Notes under the pieces: model-generated
What the model was told of the DNA's origin: nothing
What the model saw: the letters and a program-made list of their open reading frames with translations, nothing else
Databases searched by the model: none
Shown here: piece after piece, positions 46,628 through 55,079 of the stretch
Numbering within the stretch: the stretch's first letter is position 1
Layout: every line of letters starts with the position of its first letter
Program-made: the position numbers and the translations under genes
Origin: Planctomycetota bacterium
Lineage (GTDB): Bacteria; Planctomycetota; UBA1135; GCA-002686595
Assembly (NCBI GenBank): GCA_028823395.1
Contig: JAPKBO010000002.1
Location: forward strand, 1-63,124
Length of the DNA stretch: 63,124 bases
Reading direction: 5' to 3'

Positions 46628-47082
46628 GCTTTCTCGCCCCCCAGATCCTCTAGCTCCTCCAGGAACTGGGTCACGTCCTTGAATTCACGATAGACGCTGG
46701 CAAAGCGCACGTAGGCGACCTGATTCAGCTCGCGCAGCTCATCCATGACGAGCGCGCCGATCACTGTACTCTCCACCTCGCGGTCGTACTCGTTCTGGCA
46801 GCGAGCCTCCACTCTTGCGGCCGCCTTCTCGATTTCATCAAAGGGCACAGGCAACTTCTCGCAAGCCACCAGCATGCCCTTCACCACACGCTCGAGCTCA
46901 AAGCGCACGCGCTCACCATTCTTCTTGACGACACGCAGAGCGCTCTCCTCAATGCGCTCGTAGGTGGTGAAGCGCTGGAAGCACTTCATACACTCCCGGC
47001 GCCGTCGGGTGACAGACCCGGAGGCAGAGGTTCGGGAGTCGACGACGCGGACGTCGTCCTCCTTGCAGCGGGGACATTTCAT
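46624..47082 (-). CDS. nrdR: Transcriptional repressor NrdR
   Basis: This 152-residue regulator of ribonucleotide reductase genes has an N-terminal zinc ribbon (Cys3, Cys6, Cys31, Cys34; MKCPRCKEDD, RRRRECMKC) and a C-terminal ATP-cone (about 49-139, VVKKNGERVRFELERV) that senses ATP/dATP. ATG 47082 was chosen since it begins at the zinc ribbon. No clear NrdR box was found in its own leader. It is translationally coupled to the NrdD-like gene. Confidence 0.95.
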   Translation of the reverse strand: MKCPRCKEDDVRVVDSRTSASGSVTRRRRECMKCFQRFTTYERIEESALRVVKKNGERVRFELERVVKGMLVACEKLPVPFDEIEKAAARVEARCQNEYDREVESTVIGALVMDELRELNQVAYVRFASVYREFKDVTQFLEELEDLGGEKA

Positions 47083-47198
47083 GGTCGGGAGGGGCCGACG
47101 CACACTCTACATCTTGTGGGGTTGGAGGCGGTAGATCCCTACCAACACGACCTGTCCCGTGCCCCCGTGGGACCGCGCGGGACCGGGACGACGCTCCA

Positions 47199-48590
47199 TT
47201 ATTTGCCCAGGCAGAACCTGGAGAAGATTCGGTCGAGGAGATCCTCCGGGGTGGTCTGGCCCGTGATCCGATCCAGGGCAAGACCCGCGCCGCGTAGCGC
47301 CTCAGCCACAAGGTCCAAGCCCGCCTTCTCCCCTACTAGGGCCCGTGCCTGGGCCAACTCCTCCAGAGCCTGATCCAGAGCCTGGCGGTGCCTCTCCGAA
47401 AGCTGACGCTCGAGGCCAGAGTGGGATTGGGAAGGAGTGTCGTCCTGGGCCGCCAGCCCCAAACGAATCTCAATCTGAGTCAGCAACCCCTTGAGCCCTG
47501 CCCCTGTGTGACTGGAGATCCAAAGCCACTCGCCCGGGTCCTCAGGCGCGGCCCCCAGGTCGACCTTACTCTTGACGACAAGACGCGGAATTTCGGGCAC
47601 CGATTCCGGGTTGTGGGCCGCGGCCGGCGTCTCGGACCATTCCACGAGCTCCAAAAGTAGGTCGGCACGCCCCCACTCCAGATCACGGCGGTCCTGAGCT
47701 ATCGCGTCCACGCCCTCGGCCTGGGGATCGAAACCAGCCGTGTCCACCAGCAAGACCTCTTGCCCTCCCGGCAGGGCGAGCCGTCCCTCCTTGGTGTCGC
47801 GGGTGGTCCCGGCCTGATCGCTCTCGATGGCGCGGTGCTCGTCCCCCTCGAGTGTGAGTCGATTGAAGAGCGCGCTCTTGCCCGCGTTGGGCAGGCCCGC
47901 CAAGACCACCCGAGCCAAACCACTAGCCGGCGTGCGACGGTTCTCCCAAGTACGAGCTTCGAGAAGGTCCGCCTGGGCCTCCTCTAAGGCCGCGGTGATC
48001 TCTTGCACGGGCACGTGCCCCGTGTCCTGCTGGTCGAAGTCCAGGCTGGCCTCCGTCAGGGCGCGCAGCTGTTCGAGCACCTCGCGCAATGCGGCAATGC
48101 GTCCTCCCAGACCACCAGCTAGCAGGGACCCCGCGGCGCGCAACTCTTCGCGATTACGCGCTTCGACCAGAGCCAAGACGCCCTCGGCACGGGTCAGATC
48201 CAGGCGACCGTTCTCGAAGGCACGGCGTGTGAACTCGCCGGGCCCCGCGGGTTCGAGGCCTAGTTCTCCCAGTCGCCGCAGAACTGCGCGCACGAGGGCC
48301 GGGTTGCCGACTATATGCCACTCCGCCACATCCTCGCGGGTGTAGGAGCCCGGGCCCGGCATCCAAACCAAAAGGCCAGGCTGCAGCCCCACTCCATCGT
48401 CCACTTGCACCTCGAACAGCCCCCGGCCCGAGGGTGCGGAAGGCTTGCCGTCGGCGTCGCGACACAGGCCTTGCACCGCTTTGAAAGCCAGGGGCCCGGA
48501 GGCGCGCACCACGGCTCGCTGTCCCGCGCCGGGCGCGGAAGCGACGGCGCAGATGGTGGACCGGGTACCCTCCGCTGCCGTGCTGGCCAT
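47199..48590 (-). CDS. mnmE: MnmE tRNA-modification GTPase
   Basis: This 463-residue protein has an N-terminal tetrahydrofolate-binding domain (ICAVASAPGAGQRAVVRASGP, FTRRAFENGRLDLTRAEGVLALVEA), a G domain (GLPNAGKSALFN, TRDTKEG, VDTAGFD, SKVD for G4), and the C-terminal CLGK, a variant of the family's CIGK with the required Cys460. With MnmG it makes 5-carboxymethylaminomethyl-uridine in tRNA wobble positions. ATG 48590 was chosen; GTG 48599 is an alternative. It follows yidC by 9 bases. Confidence 0.95.
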   Translation of the reverse strand: MASTAAEGTRSTICAVASAPGAGQRAVVRASGPLAFKAVQGLCRDADGKPSAPSGRGLFEVQVDDGVGLQPGLLVWMPGPGSYTREDVAEWHIVGNPALVRAVLRRLGELGLEPAGPGEFTRRAFENGRLDLTRAEGVLALVEARNREELRAAGSLLAGGLGGRIAALREVLEQLRALTEASLDFDQQDTGHVPVQEITAALEEAQADLLEARTWENRRTPASGLARVVLAGLPNAGKSALFNRLTLEGDEHRAIESDQAGTTRDTKEGRLALPGGQEVLLVDTAGFDPQAEGVDAIAQDRRDLEWGRADLLLELVEWSETPAAAHNPESVPEIPRLVVKSKVDLGAAPEDPGEWLWISSHTGAGLKGLLTQIEIRLGLAAQDDTPSQSHSGLERQLSERHRQALDQALEELAQARALVGEKAGLDLVAEALRGAGLALDRITGQTTPEDLLDRIFSRFCLGK

Positions 48591-48599
48591 GACTTGCAC

Positions 48600-50573
48600 T
48601 CAGCGCTTCTTGCGCTTGCCCTTCTGTTGCCCGCGCTGTTTCTCGGCCTTTTGCATCTCCTGCAACTTCTGGGCCTGTTTTTGCATCTCGCCCATGCGCG
48701 CCATGAAACCCGATTTCTTCTTGGGTTGCTCGCTGTCGTCGATGGGCCAGATCTTCTTGATCACCGTCTGCTCGAGCACGCCGAACAGGGAGGTGGTGAT
48801 CATGTACAGGGACAGACCAGCCGAATAGTTGTAGAGGAAGAACCCGAAAACGATGGGCATCCACATCATCATCTTCTGCATCTTGAGAGCCTGCTCGTCC
48901 GTCGGCTTAGGCATCACCTTCTGCTGCAGGATCCACAGGAAAACCATCATGGGCGGCAGCACGTTGAGATACTCCACCATGCCGACGAGGGGCAGGTCCC
49001 AATCCAGACGCATCATTCGGTCCGGCTCGGAGAGATCCTTCACCCACCCGATGAAGGGCGCCTGACGCAGATCGAAGCTCACTCGCAGGGCACTGAATAG
49101 AGCAAAGAAGATCGGGATCTGTATGAAGATCGGCAGGCAGCCACCGAGGGGCGGGAAGGCACCCTCCTCCTGCATGATGCGCGCCTGCTCCGAACGCTGC
49201 TTCTGGGAGTTATCCTTGTACTTCTCCTTGAGCTCGTTGAGCATGGGCTGCACGCGCTTCATCTTCTTCGCGTGGCGCGCCATGGACGTCTGGGAGCGAC
49301 GGTTGAAGGGGAACAGGGCCAAGCGTACCGCGAGGGTCAGGCAGATGATCGACCAGCCCCAGTTGCCGAAGAGTCCGTGGAAGAAGCCCAGGATGGCCAG
49401 CAGGGTTGAGGCGATCCCGGAGAAGAAGCCCAGATCGCCTGCCACCAGGCTCAGGAGGGAGGGATCATGCTCCTCGAGAAGGCCGCTGCTCTTGGGGCCC
49501 GCGTAGATCTCGAAGCTCATGCGGGAGACGCCCTCGGGACCCGGAAGAGGGGCCGTCAGGTCGAGGTCGCAGGTCACATGACGCCACCCCTTGACGGGAT
49601 CGTTCTCCTTGTTGTCATCAATCGACTTGAGAGGATCCATGGGGTGCTCGGCCACCCAGTTGAGATCGTACAGGGTGCGCCAACCGGCTCCGGTGACCAC
49701 GCCACGGGTAGCATCATCGGGCCGGGCCAGCACGGCGAAGTACTTGCTGTCCATTCCCGCCCAGAGGATGTCCCGGGTGGGAGGAAAGGCCTCGCCATCC
49801 TGCTCTCCGATCGAAAGCTCTTCGCGCTCGACCTCCAGCTCACCGCCCTGTTCCCAACTGACACCCGCGCTGGGCTCCAGATAGAAGGAATCGTCGGCAC
49901 TGGCAAGCATGCCCAGAGCCGGTGTGAAGATGAGTCGCGGTTGCCGACCGGCCCACTCGGGGACGCTATTGCGCAGCTCAATGTCCAGGGTCAGGTCATA
50001 GGAGTTGGGCTGCACCCGCAGGGTCTTGGTCAGGCTCAGGCCGCGCCCCGTGTCATGGTGGAACCGCACACCAACGGTTCGTCCAAACTCCTCCAGCACC
50101 TCGTGCTGCCAGTGCACCTGATCCAGTGGAAATCCCACCATCGCCTCACTGGAGGGGGTGGATTGGAGCCCGAGCGAAGACTGGACGCCCGAAGGTGTGT
50201 TCACTTCCGAGAGGAGCGGCACCCAGGTTTGAGGGTCCTCTTTCTCCTGCGGACTGAGGCCGTTCTTGATATAGAACCCACCCAGGCGCAATTCGCTGAG
50301 CACTCCCCCGCGACTGTCAAAAGTCGCCAAGTAATAGCCGGGCTCACCCGGGGTGCCGAGGCTGAGGGTCTCGCGCCAAGGCTCGGCCTCCGTTTCTGGC
50401 CTAGCTTCTGAGGCAGGCGCAGCGCCTTGAGCAGGCAGTGCAAGCCCGGGTTGAGCGCCCGGCATCTGAACTGCGGGATTGCCCGTTGATTTCTCGGGTT
50501 CGGCAGGGTTCTGCGGCCACATCACCAAGATGAGGAACGAAAGCAGGAAGAAGAGGGGTAGGCGCTTTTCCAC
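48600..50573 (-). CDS. yidC: YidC membrane protein insertase
   Basis: This 657-residue protein starts MEKRLPLFFLLSF (GTG 50573) with an N-terminal helix. A large periplasmic domain follows (about 90-420), then the five-helix core: WGWSIICLTLAVRLALFP, the segment RAHAKKMKRVQPMLNELKEKYKD-like region, and PPLGGCLPIFIQIPIFFALFSALR. The C-terminal tail is strongly basic (Lys/Arg/Gln). YidC inserts membrane proteins alone or with Sec. The longer frame at 50732 overlaps the upstream gene. YidD is not adjacent but 25 kb away. Confidence 0.95.
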   Translation of the reverse strand: MEKRLPLFFLLSFLILVMWPQNPAEPEKSTGNPAVQMPGAQPGLALPAQGAAPASEARPETEAEPWRETLSLGTPGEPGYYLATFDSRGGVLSELRLGGFYIKNGLSPQEKEDPQTWVPLLSEVNTPSGVQSSLGLQSTPSSEAMVGFPLDQVHWQHEVLEEFGRTVGVRFHHDTGRGLSLTKTLRVQPNSYDLTLDIELRNSVPEWAGRQPRLIFTPALGMLASADDSFYLEPSAGVSWEQGGELEVEREELSIGEQDGEAFPPTRDILWAGMDSKYFAVLARPDDATRGVVTGAGWRTLYDLNWVAEHPMDPLKSIDDNKENDPVKGWRHVTCDLDLTAPLPGPEGVSRMSFEIYAGPKSSGLLEEHDPSLLSLVAGDLGFFSGIASTLLAILGFFHGLFGNWGWSIICLTLAVRLALFPFNRRSQTSMARHAKKMKRVQPMLNELKEKYKDNSQKQRSEQARIMQEEGAFPPLGGCLPIFIQIPIFFALFSALRVSFDLRQAPFIGWVKDLSEPDRMMRLDWDLPLVGMVEYLNVLPPMMVFLWILQQKVMPKPTDEQALKMQKMMMWMPIVFGFFLYNYSAGLSLYMITTSLFGVLEQTVIKKIWPIDDSEQPKKKSGFMARMGEMQKQAQKLQEMQKAEKQRGQQKGKRKKR

Positions 50574-50586
50574 GGAGAAGTTTAGA

Positions 50587-51369
50587 TCAGCGGCCGGCCT
50601 CCAAACGGTCGGCCAGGAATTCGGGGAGTTCGGGCACGCTTCGAATGGCCTCGGCCGCAGCCCGCCAATCGTATTCGAGCCGGATAAAGGTGATGTTCGA
50701 GCCGTCGAAAAGCACGTAGGAAAGTCGCGCATCCCCGTCTCGGGGTTGACCCACCGAGCCGACGTTTACGATGCAAGGATTGGAGTCCAAGTCGCCCAGA
50801 GCATAGGGCCCATCGATGCCATCAGGGCGAAACAAGCTGCCGTCTTTGTAGTAAACCGCAGGCACGTGGCTGTGCCCCACAAAACACACTGGGCGGCGCA
50901 TCGCTTCGAAGTTGGCCTGCATCTTCTTCTCATCACGGGCGTCCCGAGGCAGAAGGTACTCGCGCACCGGATCGCGCGGGGATCCGTGGGCAAACATGGC
51001 CGCCTCGTCGATGGCTGAGGGTTCAAGTTCTCCCAGGAAATCCCAGTAGTCCGAGGCCCGGTCCGAAGCACTGGAGATCGCCGAGTGGGTCCAGTCGATC
51101 GCCGCCCGCGCCTTGGGATTGAAGTCCTCAGCGCTGTAGCAAAGGGCGTATTCGTGGTTTCCCTGGAGGCACAAGCCGTCCGCATTGCCTGGAACACAGA
51201 GCTCCATAACCCGATCCAGAGTTCCACAAGGATCGGCTCCGTATCCGATGACGTCTCCGAGACAGACGTAACGCTGGACACCACGATCCTTGGCATCTGC
51301 CAAGGCTGTGTCCAATGCAGGGGTGTTCCCGTGCAGGTCGGAGATGATTGCGGTGAGGGGGTACGCCAC
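50587..51369 (-). CDS. Calcineurin-like metallophosphoesterase
   Basis: This 260-residue two-metal phosphoesterase shows the full motif set: AIISDLHGN (DxH), LGDVIGYGADP (GDxxGYG), LQGNHEYAL (GNHE), and FVGHSHVPAVY (GHSH), plus a FAHGSPR block before it. This group includes phosphodiesterases and protein phosphatases; substrate unknown. ATG 51369. It is 13 bases upstream of yidC and probably heads that operon. Confidence 0.9.
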   Translation of the reverse strand: MAYPLTAIISDLHGNTPALDTALADAKDRGVQRYVCLGDVIGYGADPCGTLDRVMELCVPGNADGLCLQGNHEYALCYSAEDFNPKARAAIDWTHSAISSASDRASDYWDFLGELEPSAIDEAAMFAHGSPRDPVREYLLPRDARDEKKMQANFEAMRRPVCFVGHSHVPAVYYKDGSLFRPDGIDGPYALGDLDSNPCIVNVGSVGQPRDGDARLSYVLFDGSNITFIRLEYDWRAAAEAIRSVPELPEFLADRLEAGR

Positions 51370-51636
51370 GGAAGTGCCAGGTACTGCCTTCGCCAGGGAA
51401 GGCGCGAAGGATTATCGGGAGGGGGTGGGACGGGGGCAAGGGGGGCCGGGAGGATCGCCCTGGAAAGGGAGTGAGCGTGAGGGTAGCCCTCGTGAATGAA
51501 GCCTCATGGGTCGAAGAGAGTGGGCCGCTGATTCCCCGACACGACCGGCGCTACCCCCTGATTCGAGAATCGATCCCGTCGATTTCACCCGGCAGCCGCT
51601 TTAACGGGCCGCTGGGGACAATTGCCCAAGAAGCGT
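51370..51636. other. Intergenic region upstream of the metallophosphoesterase
   Basis: This is the longest gene-free spacer (267 bases), between the MraY/WecA-type gene and the metallophosphoesterase gene. It holds a short hairpin (GCCTTC-6-GAAGGC, 51386-51403) and small inverted repeats near 51560-51582 (GATTC-GA-GAATC). No tRNA-like fold, recognisable RNA gene or convincing promoter was seen. Confidence 0.4.
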
Positions 51637-52449
51637 TCAGCCCGGGAGCCAGGCGGGCCAATCCAGTGCAAGCCGGAGCCCAAGGAGTATGGCCAGCAGC
51701 AGGCCCAGCACTCCCAGGTTGCTCAGCCCCCTACGCTCCAGGGCGTGGGCCAGATGCAGGCGGTCTCCGTCCCAGGGGCGCCGCCCCTGCTTGATGCGTA
51801 CCAGGCTCAGGCGGCCCAAATCCAACAGGGGCAGGAGAAGAATCCCCCAGGCCTCCGGACAACCCGCCAGCAGAACACCCACCAGATGACTCCCCGAGTC
51901 CCCCAGGTAGGCAATAGGTACACGCTCCGAACCGCGCCGAAAGAACACGTTCCAGGGCAGGAAGCCAAGCAGGGCTGGCGCCGCGACACTACGCCCTGCC
52001 AAACCGACCACCCCCAAGGTGCCGCAGGCTCCGTCCGCACAGTCGAAAGTGTTGGCCGCGTTCATGGCCACCACGGCCACCAAAGACAGTGCAGCGATGC
52101 TTTCGGCCCCATCCCCCAGGCTCCAGCCCAGAACGCATCCCACCACACACTGTCCGGCAAATTTGACGAGCGGGCTCAAGCCACCGGGACGCAGGTCATC
52201 CACGAGGCCCAAACCAAATGCCGCTAGCAGGGCAGCCCAGGGCAGGTGTGCTTCGCCACACAGGGCAGCTCCCACCAAGCCCAAGAGCACGGCGATCCCC
52301 CCCACCGGGGGCACCGGATTCTCCCGCGGCTTGCGGAGGGCGAGACCGGACTCGCGGCTATCCACGAAGCCAAAGGCCAAGGCCGCTCGCGCCAAAATAG
52401 GCGTCGCCACCAGGGTCACGAGCAGCGCAGTCCACGACGCAAGATTCAC
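51637..52449 (-). CDS. MraY/WecA-type phospho-sugar transferase
   Basis: This 270-residue polytopic membrane protein has the sequence marks of the polyprenyl-phosphate N-acetylhexosamine-1-phosphate transferases: PRENPVPPVGGIAV, GLVDDL, NAANTFDCADG, YLGDSGSH and HLAHALERRGLS. They move a phospho-sugar from a UDP-sugar to undecaprenyl phosphate to start a surface polysaccharide or wall precursor. It is shorter than typical members (about 320-360). The start is GTG 52449. It is closer to the WecA side than to MraY, but this is not certain. Confidence 0.83.
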   Translation of the reverse strand: MNLASWTALLVTLVATPILARAALAFGFVDSRESGLALRKPRENPVPPVGGIAVLLGLVGAALCGEAHLPWAALLAAFGLGLVDDLRPGGLSPLVKFAGQCVVGCVLGWSLGDGAESIAALSLVAVVAMNAANTFDCADGACGTLGVVGLAGRSVAAPALLGFLPWNVFFRRGSERVPIAYLGDSGSHLVGVLLAGCPEAWGILLLPLLDLGRLSLVRIKQGRRPWDGDRLHLAHALERRGLSNLGVLGLLLAILLGLRLALDWPAWLPG

Positions 52450-52460
52450 GAGGCGCGCAC

Positions 52461-53123
52461 CTAGAGGGCCCCGTACAGGCCACGCTTGCGAATGTACTCC
52501 CCCACGGCTTCTGGAAGATCCTGAAGAGTCCCTTCACCGGCGCGCAGCGCGGCACGCAAATCCGTTGACCTACCGGGAACCGGCGGAACGGCGAGCAATC
52601 CAGCCCGAAGGAGCTCCAACGCCCCGGCCGACAATCTCTGCGCCAACTCGGGGGGCAATTCTTCGTCTTCTCCCGCACGCCGAATCACAACCGGCCGGAC
52701 AGCCTCGAGCAGCTCTTCCACCCGATGCCAACCCACCAACCCGGGCAGGTTGTCCGCTCCGATCAGAAGCCAGATCGACGCGTCCTCATCCTCCCCCACT
52801 TCGGCCCGCAACTCTTCAACGGTGTCCATCGTGTACGAGAGCCCAGGACGGTTGAACTCCAGGTCGCACACACACCAGGAAGGCTCGCTCGCGATGGCCC
52901 GCTGGAGCATCTCCAGCCGGTCTTTCTGCGGAGCCAGCTCAAGGTCTGGCTTGTGGGGTGGCCGGGCTGCCGGGACGAATATCACGCGGTCCAGACCAAA
53001 AGCCTCTTGGGCGGCTCGAGCTGCCGCCAGGTGCCCCTTGTGGACCGGGTCGAAGGAGCCTCCGAAGAGGCCCAGGCGACGGCCGGAACCGGGGGCGGGA
53101 GAAGAGGGGGATGGGGAGGGCAC
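52461..53123 (-). CDS. nadD: Nicotinate-mononucleotide adenylyltransferase
   Basis: This 220-residue enzyme of NAD synthesis has the nucleotidyltransferase motif GGSFDPVHKGH (21-31), then FVPAARPPHKPD, and PGRSTDLRAALRAGE with the STxxR-type motif near the end. It adenylates NaMN to deamido-NAD. The start is GTG 53123. A large hairpin lies just upstream (53142-53174). Confidence 0.93.
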   Translation of the reverse strand: MPSPSPSSPAPGSGRRLGLFGGSFDPVHKGHLAAARAAQEAFGLDRVIFVPAARPPHKPDLELAPQKDRLEMLQRAIASEPSWCVCDLEFNRPGLSYTMDTVEELRAEVGEDEDASIWLLIGADNLPGLVGWHRVEELLEAVRPVVIRRAGEDEELPPELAQRLSAGALELLRAGLLAVPPVPGRSTDLRAALRAGEGTLQDLPEAVGEYIRKRGLYGAL

Positions 53124-53141
53124 GGGAATGGGTTCGGGACG

Positions 53142-53174
53142 CCGCTTCGGGCTGGTTACCCCAGCCCGAAGCGG
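53142..53174. repeat. 14-bp perfect hairpin between nadD and a lipoprotein gene
   Basis: CCGCTTCGGGCTGG, loop TTACC, CCAGCCCGAAGCGG: a perfect stem with no following T-run on either strand. It is therefore not a clear terminator, and may be a leader or operator element. It is followed closely by the palindromes GGTAGGCCTACC (53176-53187), CCAGTACTGG (53219-53228) and GACGCGCGTC (53228-53237). Confidence 0.6.
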
Positions 53175-53225
53175 GGGTAGGCCTACCGTGGACCGTGCCC
53201 GGGAAGGTCAATTCTGGGCCAGTAC

Positions 53226-53254
53226 TGGACGCGCGTCTATCCTGGACCCATAAT
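53226..53254 (+). promoter_or_regulatory. Candidate sigma70-type promoter
   Basis: TGGACG (53226-53231), a 17-base spacer and CATAAT (53249-53254) resemble the -35 and -10 consensus, about 120 bases before the lipoprotein gene at 53376. The -35 box overlaps two palindromes. Confidence 0.4.
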
Positions 53255-53375
53255 CGTCGCCGGTCGACACTTCGGTTCAGACCCAACCTCCCCTCTATCC
53301 CCCCTAGCACCCTCCAAGCACCCTCTGCCCGGATGCGGCGGCCTGAGCCCTCAAATCCACGGAGATCGCATAAAC

Positions 53376-53981
53376 GTGAGCATGAACGAGTCCCTAAAAG
53401 CGTCTTCCAAGATCTCCGGTCTGTGTCTGGCTCTCTGCCTCAGCGTTGGCTGCCAGTCCTCCCCGGACATCAACGACCACTGGAACGCCAGCTCCACCGT
53501 GCCGCGCATCACGCGTGCCTTCTTGGGGTACGACTCAAGCCGTGATGGTAGCTACCGGGACTTCGCTTGGGAGCGCAAGGCCTCAATCAACCTGACCCTG
53601 CGGCGCCATCTGTTCAACCACAACCCGAACAACCCGAACCATGCTGTGGCATCGGGCACGTATGACGAGCGTCCCGTCAACAGCCTGTTTCCCAACCCGG
53701 TCAACTTCATCCACTTGGAAGGCATGGTCCTGGGGCTGATCCCCTTGGCCGCCGGCGGAATCTACTTCCCCATGCCCGTGGACTCCATCGTGGGCATCTT
53801 CGAAGAAGGCAATGACGGAAGCGAAGACGGCTTCGACGAGTTCACGAGTGGGCTCGAATACACCGTCGGGAGCACGCTCGGCGTCATCAGTAGCAGTTTC
53901 GTGCAGAACTGGATCTCGTCCGACGAGGATTCAAACGAAGGGCCCGTCGTACGAGCCTCTCGCATCGCCTCCTCCGAGTAA
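53376..53981 (+). CDS. Small lipoprotein of unknown function
   Basis: This 201-residue protein begins with a lipoprotein signal (ISGLCLALCLSVGC, lipobox Cys26). The rest is polar and includes an Asn-rich stretch (HNPNNPNHAV), a hydrophobic patch (HLEGMVLGLIPLAAGGIYF), and an acidic C-terminal part. I do not recognise a family. GTG 53376 follows a GGAG Shine-Dalgarno sequence (53361-53364); ATG 53382 is an alternative. It stands alone between nadD and miaA. The outer-membrane lipoprotein role is an inference from the lipobox only. Confidence 0.7.
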   Translation: MSMNESLKASSKISGLCLALCLSVGCQSSPDINDHWNASSTVPRITRAFLGYDSSRDGSYRDFAWERKASINLTLRRHLFNHNPNNPNHAVASGTYDERPVNSLFPNPVNFIHLEGMVLGLIPLAAGGIYFPMPVDSIVGIFEEGNDGSEDGFDEFTSGLEYTVGSTLGVISSSFVQNWISSDEDSNEGPVVRASRIASSE

Positions 53982-54061
53982 GGAAGAAGGTAAGGCCGAC
54001 ATCCATGGCGATCCTCGGTTACGTCTGTACCTGACCGGGTCTGGGGCCGTCCGCAGATTGA

Positions 54062-54997
54062 CTAGAGCCCGAGGACCTTCCGCGCCTGCTCCTGTAGGTC
54101 GGGTGCGTCGGCCGGAATCCAAGTGATGTCAAACTTCTGGTACCAGGTGCGCTGACGTCGAGCGAACTGACGGGTACGCACGGCGATTCGCTCCATAGCC
54201 TCATCACGTGTGAGGTCTCCCGCATCCCAGGCGAGGACCTCTTCGTAGCCCAAGGCCGCCCCGGCACTGGAGCCGAAGCCCACGCCGTCGCGCACGGCGA
54301 CAGCCTCCTCGCGCCAGCCCTGATCGAGCATGATCGCCGCCCGCGCCCGGATGCGCTCTTCCAAGACCCCACGGTCCACGGACAGGCCCACGAGGCGTGC
54401 CTGTTTCTGTCGCGGCCCCGGTTCGGTATTCCAATCGTCCTGCCAATCGGTAAGCGTGCGACCCGTCTGCTCCAGGACTTCCACAGCACGTACCACCCGA
54501 CGCCCGTCGTTGGGGTGAAGGCGGTCTGCGGCTTTAGGGTCCACCCCTGCCAAACGCTGGTGGAACGCCTCAGCACCGACGACCTCCCGCTCCGCCTCAA
54601 GCCGTGCACGCAGTTCACGATCTGCCGGCGGGCCCTTGAAGAGGCCACGCAGCAGAGCGGCCAGGTAGAGCCCTGTACCGCCCACGAACAGTGCCCGGGC
54701 CCCCCGGCTCTGGATATCGGATAGGGCCTCGCGCGCGGCGGCCAGATACCGGTGCACGTCGTAGGGTTCACTAGGACAGACCAGGTCCATCAGATGGTGC
54801 GGCACCCGCTCCTGTTCACCCTTGGAGGGTTTGGCCGTCCCGATGTCGAGCCCGCGGTAGACGAGCATGGAATCGAGGGAGAGCACCTCCGCTCCCAACG
54901 CCTCACACAAATCCAGGGCCAGGGCCGTCTTGCCACTGGCCGTGGGGCCCACAAGGCACCAGAGCGGCTGTCGGTCTAGGGGATCGGTTTCGGACAC
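54062..54997 (-). CDS. miaA: tRNA dimethylallyltransferase
   Basis: This 311-residue enzyme adds a dimethylallyl group to N6 of A37 in tRNAs that read codons starting with U. It has GPTASGKT (17-24), LSLDSMLVYRGLDIGTAKPS, the phrase HHLMDLV, VGGTGLYLAALLRGLF, and the C-terminal ERIAVRTRQFARRQRTWYQKF, all family marks. The start is GTG 54997. Confidence 0.95.
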   Translation of the reverse strand: MSETDPLDRQPLWCLVGPTASGKTALALDLCEALGAEVLSLDSMLVYRGLDIGTAKPSKGEQERVPHHLMDLVCPSEPYDVHRYLAAAREALSDIQSRGARALFVGGTGLYLAALLRGLFKGPPADRELRARLEAEREVVGAEAFHQRLAGVDPKAADRLHPNDGRRVVRAVEVLEQTGRTLTDWQDDWNTEPGPRQKQARLVGLSVDRGVLEERIRARAAIMLDQGWREEAVAVRDGVGFGSSAGAALGYEEVLAWDAGDLTRDEAMERIAVRTRQFARRQRTWYQKFDITWIPADAPDLQEQARKVLGL

Positions 54998-55079
54998 GAG
55001 AGCATTCTAGGGCGCGGATCATGGACTAGGATGACGGGCACGCTCGATTCCCCAAACCGCCGCAAACCCTCCCCCTCCT

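Noticed and set aside
47121-47146. Inverted repeats upstream of nrdR as an NrdR box
   Set aside because: The sequence does not resemble the known NrdR box (ACA-CWATAT-like) and the repeats are short and overlapping.
49467-50411. 314-residue plus-strand frame opposite yidC
   Set aside because: It is a shadow frame, with no recognisable domain.
51541-51600. Possible tRNA-like T-arm (GATTCGAGAATC)
   Set aside because: No acceptor, D or anticodon stems can be formed around it.
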